Origin: Streptomyces puniciscabiei
GTDB lineage: Bacteria > Actinomycetota > Actinomycetes > Streptomycetales > Streptomycetaceae
Length of the DNA stretch: 64,000 nucleotides
Assembly (NCBI RefSeq): GCF_006715785.1
Contig: NZ_VFNX01000001.1
Span: 6,118,001-6,182,000, forward strand
Direction: 5' to 3'
A program made the translations under genes and the position numbers. This document shows, piece after piece, positions 61,368-64,000 of this stretch (the first letter of the stretch is position 1; every line of letters starts with the position of its first letter). The notes below the pieces were generated by a model that saw only the letters and a list, made by a program, of their open reading frames with translations, had not been told where the DNA came from and made no database searches.

Positions 61368-62135
61368 CTACCGGCGGCGCAGATGGTGACGCTTGCGCCA
61401 GGCCACCACCGCGCCCAGCAGCGCCGGTACGGCGATCCCGGCCATCGCGATCAGGAAGGCGGGGGATGTCGGCGCGGAGGCGCGGGCGCCGGCGACCGCG
61501 TAGGCGGCGGTGTTCGGGATCGAACCGACGGCAGTGGCCAGCAGGAACGGCCACCAGCCCATGCGGGAGACGGCCGCGCAGTAGTTCGCCGCCCAGAACG
61601 GCACACCCGGGAAGAGGCGGGCGGCCAGCATGGACCGGAACCCGTGCCGGCTCAGCTGACCGTCGGCCGCCCTGAGCCAGCGGCCCCGCAGCAGCGGGCG
61701 CAGCGCGTCCTGCCCGAGCACCCGCCCGAGCCCGAAGGCCACGCCCGCCCCGAGCACCGTGCCCGCCAGCGCCGTCGCCAGTCCCAGCTGCGAGCCGAAC
61801 AGCGCGCCCGCCGCCAGGTTGAGCAGGGGGCGCGGCACGAACGCCACGGTGCACAGCCCGTACGCCACGCCGAACACCGCGGCCGCCGCGGCCCCGCCCA
61901 GCTGCGGCGGCCAGCCGTGCGTCAGCAGCCGCTGCGGCTCGAAGACCAGCACGCTCGCGGCGGCACCGGCGAGCAGGGCGAGCAGCAGGGACAGCCGGGC
62001 ACGGGGATGCGCCAGCGCCCGCCCGCACCGACCGGCGAAACCGGCGCGGGGCAGGGGTGACACCGGTACGGCGAGCTCCGTGGCGGCGGCCCGGGGAGGG
62101 GCCGTGGCGGTGCCAGAGCGGTTGGCATCGAGCAT
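61368..62135 (-). CDS. TVP38/TMEM64 (VTT/SNARE-associated domain) membrane protein
   Basis: 255 residues, six or so transmembrane segments. The VTT signature is FVPRPLLNLAAGALFGSQLGLATALAGTVLGAGVAFGLGRVLG, followed by LSRHGFRSMLAARLFPGVPFWAANYCAAVSRMGWWPFLLATAVGSIPNTAAYAVAG, with the Arg and Pro residues conserved in DedA/TVP38 scramblase-like proteins. Lipid transport is the current view of the family. Start ATG 62135. Confidence 0.87.
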   Translation of the reverse strand: MLDANRSGTATAPPRAAATELAVPVSPLPRAGFAGRCGRALAHPRARLSLLLALLAGAAASVLVFEPQRLLTHGWPPQLGGAAAAAVFGVAYGLCTVAFVPRPLLNLAAGALFGSQLGLATALAGTVLGAGVAFGLGRVLGQDALRPLLRGRWLRAADGQLSRHGFRSMLAARLFPGVPFWAANYCAAVSRMGWWPFLLATAVGSIPNTAAYAVAGARASAPTSPAFLIAMAGIAVPALLGAVVAWRKRHHLRRR

Positions 62136-62233
62136 CCGGTGACATTAACCGACGAACGCGTGTGATCGCCGTCAGGTCCGCCGCACCCAGCGGGTCCGGG
62201 CACCCGTGGCGCCCGGACCCGTGGTCCCGTGTC

Positions 62234-63385
62234 TCACGCGGCGAGAGCGTGACCGGGGTGCAGTACCACCTTGGTATAGCCCTCGATCCGCTTGTCGAAC
62301 TTCTCGTACGCCTGCGGCGCCTGGTCCAGCGGCAGCTCGTGGGAGACCACGAAACTGGGCTTGGCGCGCCCGGCGATGATCAGGTCGCGCAGCTGGCGGT
62401 TGTACCGCTTGACGTTGCACTGACCGGTGCCCATCTGCTGGCCCTTCTCGAACATCTTGCCGATCGACACCAGCAGCTGGCCGTGCCTGGCGTGGTCGTC
62501 GGGGCCGCCCGGGTCCGCGGGCACGTACAGACCGGGTACGCCGAGCATGCCCGTCGGCCGTACCGTCTGGACCAGCTCGTTGAGGACGATGGCGGGCTCC
62601 TCGTGGCTGGCGTCGTGCGCCTGGGCCTGGTAGCCGACGGCGTCGACACCCTTGTCGGTGCCCTCGCCTCCCGTCTGTTCCTTGATCTGCTCCGCCGGAT
62701 CGCCCTTGGTGAAGTCGATCGGGATGGCCCCGATCTCCTCCGCCTTGGCCAGCCGCTCGGGCACCCGGTCGACGGAGAACACCTTCGCCGCACCGCGCAG
62801 CAGCGCCGAGTAGGCGGCCATCAGCCCCACCGGTCCGGCGCCGTAGACGGCCACGCTCTCGCCAGGGGAGACCTGGGCGAGTTCGCAACCGTGGTAGCCC
62901 GTCGGGAAGATGTCGGCGAGCAGCACGAAGTCCGTCTCGAACTCGTCGCCCGGAGGCAGCTTCAGACAGTTGAAGTCGGCGTACGGCACCCGCAGCAGCT
63001 CGGCCTGGCCGCCGATGAACGGGCCCATCGCCACATAGCCGTAGGCCCCGCCCGCGAATCCGGGATTGACCGTCAGGCAGAAGCCGGTCTTGCCGGCGAG
63101 ACAGTTCTTGCAGAATCCGCAGGCGACGTTGAACGGCATCACGACACGGTCACCCTGGGACAGGGAGGTCACCCCGCTGCCGACCTCCTCGATGATGCCG
63201 AGGTTCTCGTGCCCGAAGACGATGCCCGACTCGGCCGCCGTGCGGCCCTCGTACATGTGCAGGTCCGAACCGCAGATCGCGGTCGACGTGACGCGTACGA
63301 GCACATCGTTGGGATGCTGGATCCGGGGATCCTGGACGTCCTTCACCACCACGCTGAAGGGCTCTTCGTAGACGACGGCTTTCAC
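62234..63385 (-). CDS. Zinc-dependent dehydrogenase, glutathione-independent formaldehyde dehydrogenase type
   Basis: 383 residues. Catalytic zinc: Cys in STAICGSDLHMYEG, GHENLGIIEEVGSG; structural zinc: CGFCKNCLAGKTGFC (four Cys). Rossmann motif VAVYGAGPVGLMAAYSALLRGAAKVFSVD. The long insert YVPADPGGPDDHARHGQLLVSIGKMFEKGQQMGTGQCNVKRYNRQLRDLI is typical of the FdhA group, which binds NAD tightly. GTG 63385 is preferred because GGAGG sits 8-9 bases before it; GTG 63394 overlaps that site. Confidence 0.9.
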   Translation of the reverse strand: MKAVVYEEPFSVVVKDVQDPRIQHPNDVLVRVTSTAICGSDLHMYEGRTAAESGIVFGHENLGIIEEVGSGVTSLSQGDRVVMPFNVACGFCKNCLAGKTGFCLTVNPGFAGGAYGYVAMGPFIGGQAELLRVPYADFNCLKLPPGDEFETDFVLLADIFPTGYHGCELAQVSPGESVAVYGAGPVGLMAAYSALLRGAAKVFSVDRVPERLAKAEEIGAIPIDFTKGDPAEQIKEQTGGEGTDKGVDAVGYQAQAHDASHEEPAIVLNELVQTVRPTGMLGVPGLYVPADPGGPDDHARHGQLLVSIGKMFEKGQQMGTGQCNVKRYNRQLRDLIIAGRAKPSFVVSHELPLDQAPQAYEKFDKRIEGYTKVVLHPGHALAA

Positions 63386-63519
63386 CTCTGTCACCTCCGC
63401 CGCTTCACCGCCACTACTTCCAGGGAACGCCGGTGCCGAGGGGGGTGCAACCCGCGTCGGAGGGGCGCTGCGCCGCGGTTCGAGGCGCGTGATCGGACAG
63501 CCGTGATCGAACGGGTGTG

Positions 63520-63531
63520 CGATAGTATCGT
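63520..63531 (+). promoter_or_regulatory. Palindrome over the -10 of the AlkD-like gene
   Basis: CGATA-G-TATCG (63520-63530) is a perfect palindrome; TATCGT (63526-63531) within it is 6 bases before ATG 63538, which suits a leaderless, repressor-controlled start. The gap from the dehydrogenase gene is otherwise unremarkable. Confidence 0.45.
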
Positions 63532-63537
63532 TCCTTC

Positions 63538-64000
63538 ATGACCGCCTTGGGTACGGCCCCGCCGCACGTGCCGCCCAGTGCTCTCGCCGACACCGTGCTG
63601 GAGCGGCTGGCGGCCGTGTTCGCGGCCGCCGCCGATCCCGGGCGGGCCGGACCGATGCGGGCGTACATGAAGGACGTGGCCCCCTTTCTCGGCATCCCCA
63701 CGCCGGACCGCCGCACCCTGTCCCGCACCGTCCTCGCGGGCACCCCGCGCCCCGACGAGGCCGACTGCACCGCGATCGCGCTGCGCTGCTGGTCGCTGCC
63801 CGAGCGCGAGTACCACTACTTCGCCGTGGACTACCTGCGCCGGCACGCCGCCCGGTGCTCCTCCGGCTTCCTGCCGGTGGCCCGGCACCTCGTCACGACC
63901 GTCCCCTGGTGGGACACCGTCGATCTGCTCGCCGCCCACGTGGTCGGGCGCCTGGTCGCCGCCGACCCGCGGCTCACCGCCGACATGGACGCCTGGATCA
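63538..64000 (+). CDS. DNA alkylation repair (AlkD-like HEAT-repeat) protein, 5' part (truncated by window)
   Basis: The first 154 codons are present. MRAYMKDVAPFLGIPTPDRRTLSR, ALRCWSLPEREYHYFAVDYLRRHA and TVPWWDTVDLLAAHVVGRLV match the AlkD/AlkC-type glycosylases; WWDTVD contains the catalytic-region Asp and Trp of AlkD. It would excise alkylated bases without flipping them. No Shine-Dalgarno precedes ATG 63538, consistent with a leaderless mRNA. Confidence 0.85.
   Translation, partial: MTALGTAPPHVPPSALADTVLERLAAVFAAAADPGRAGPMRAYMKDVAPFLGIPTPDRRTLSRTVLAGTPRPDEADCTAIALRCWSLPEREYHYFAVDYLRRHAARCSSGFLPVARHLVTTVPWWDTVDLLAAHVVGRLVAADPRLTADMDAWI

Overview
The window looks like chromosomal DNA of a Streptomyces (high-GC actinomycete). 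GC is very high with strong third-position bias. Starts are often GTG, and many consecutive genes overlap by 4 bases (ATGA or GTGA). Several promoters look leaderless, with a TANNNT hexamer 6-8 bases before the start codon. The left end carries a conserved Streptomyces core block. I see no tRNA, rRNA, CRISPR array, prophage, transposase or biosynthetic gene cluster. Function calls rest on recognised motifs and family resemblance; no database search was run.

Left core (1-11.0 kb): the tail of a mannose-1-phosphate guanylyltransferase/phosphomannomutase, then DUF881, small basic protein and a second DUF881 protein (overlapping genes), a GarA-like FHA protein, the MerR-type cell-division regulator FtsR, a leaderless bifunctional-nuclease-domain protein, a second MerR protein, DNA polymerase IV, a PRC-barrel protein on the other strand, and gcvP under a tandem glycine riboswitch. 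11-15.4 kb is a molybdenum island: a Mop di-domain protein, modC, modB and modA leftward, a sulfite-oxidase-fold protein divergent from modA, and an excisionase-like HTH plus TOBE protein that is a good candidate for the molybdate sensor.

Middle (15.5-46 kb): a DUF1707 protein, an APC permease, a universal stress protein, a xylan-use operon (binding protein, two permeases, secreted GH10 xylanase) behind a strong promoter crowded with palindromes, a GCS2-type ligase, a CPBP protease homologue, PhzF, a MerR/membrane-protein pair with a 19-base-spacer promoter, a PadR regulator with clear operators, a Clp-N protein, three EamA exporters, a MocR regulator facing an FMN-binding oxidase-like protein, a LysR regulator, a cysteine hydrolase, a Rieske lipoprotein, a HipA-like/DUF3037 pair, two SDR genes, a peptide-type binding lipoprotein and uracil-DNA glycosylase.

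Right (46-64 kb) is more accessory: two TetR regulators, each divergent from an enzyme gene and separated from it by paired operators, two Gfo/Idh oxidoreductases, Lnt, a DUF4291 remnant, a small cassette between two 48-base repeats, a sugar-catabolic operon (Gfo/Idh, PmoA-like, cupin) behind a promoter with a LacI-type operator, an HxlR/thiolase pair, a TVP38 membrane protein, an FdhA-type dehydrogenase and the start of an AlkD-like protein.

The most unusual feature is at 33.05-33.27 kb. A promoter lying in the tail of one EamA gene appears to start a leaderless 13-codon ORF ending in Leu-Pro-Pro-Pro-Ala-Ala. It is followed by mutually exclusive RNA pairings, the last of which hides the Shine-Dalgarno of the next EamA exporter. 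This is the layout of a ribosome-mediated attenuator.
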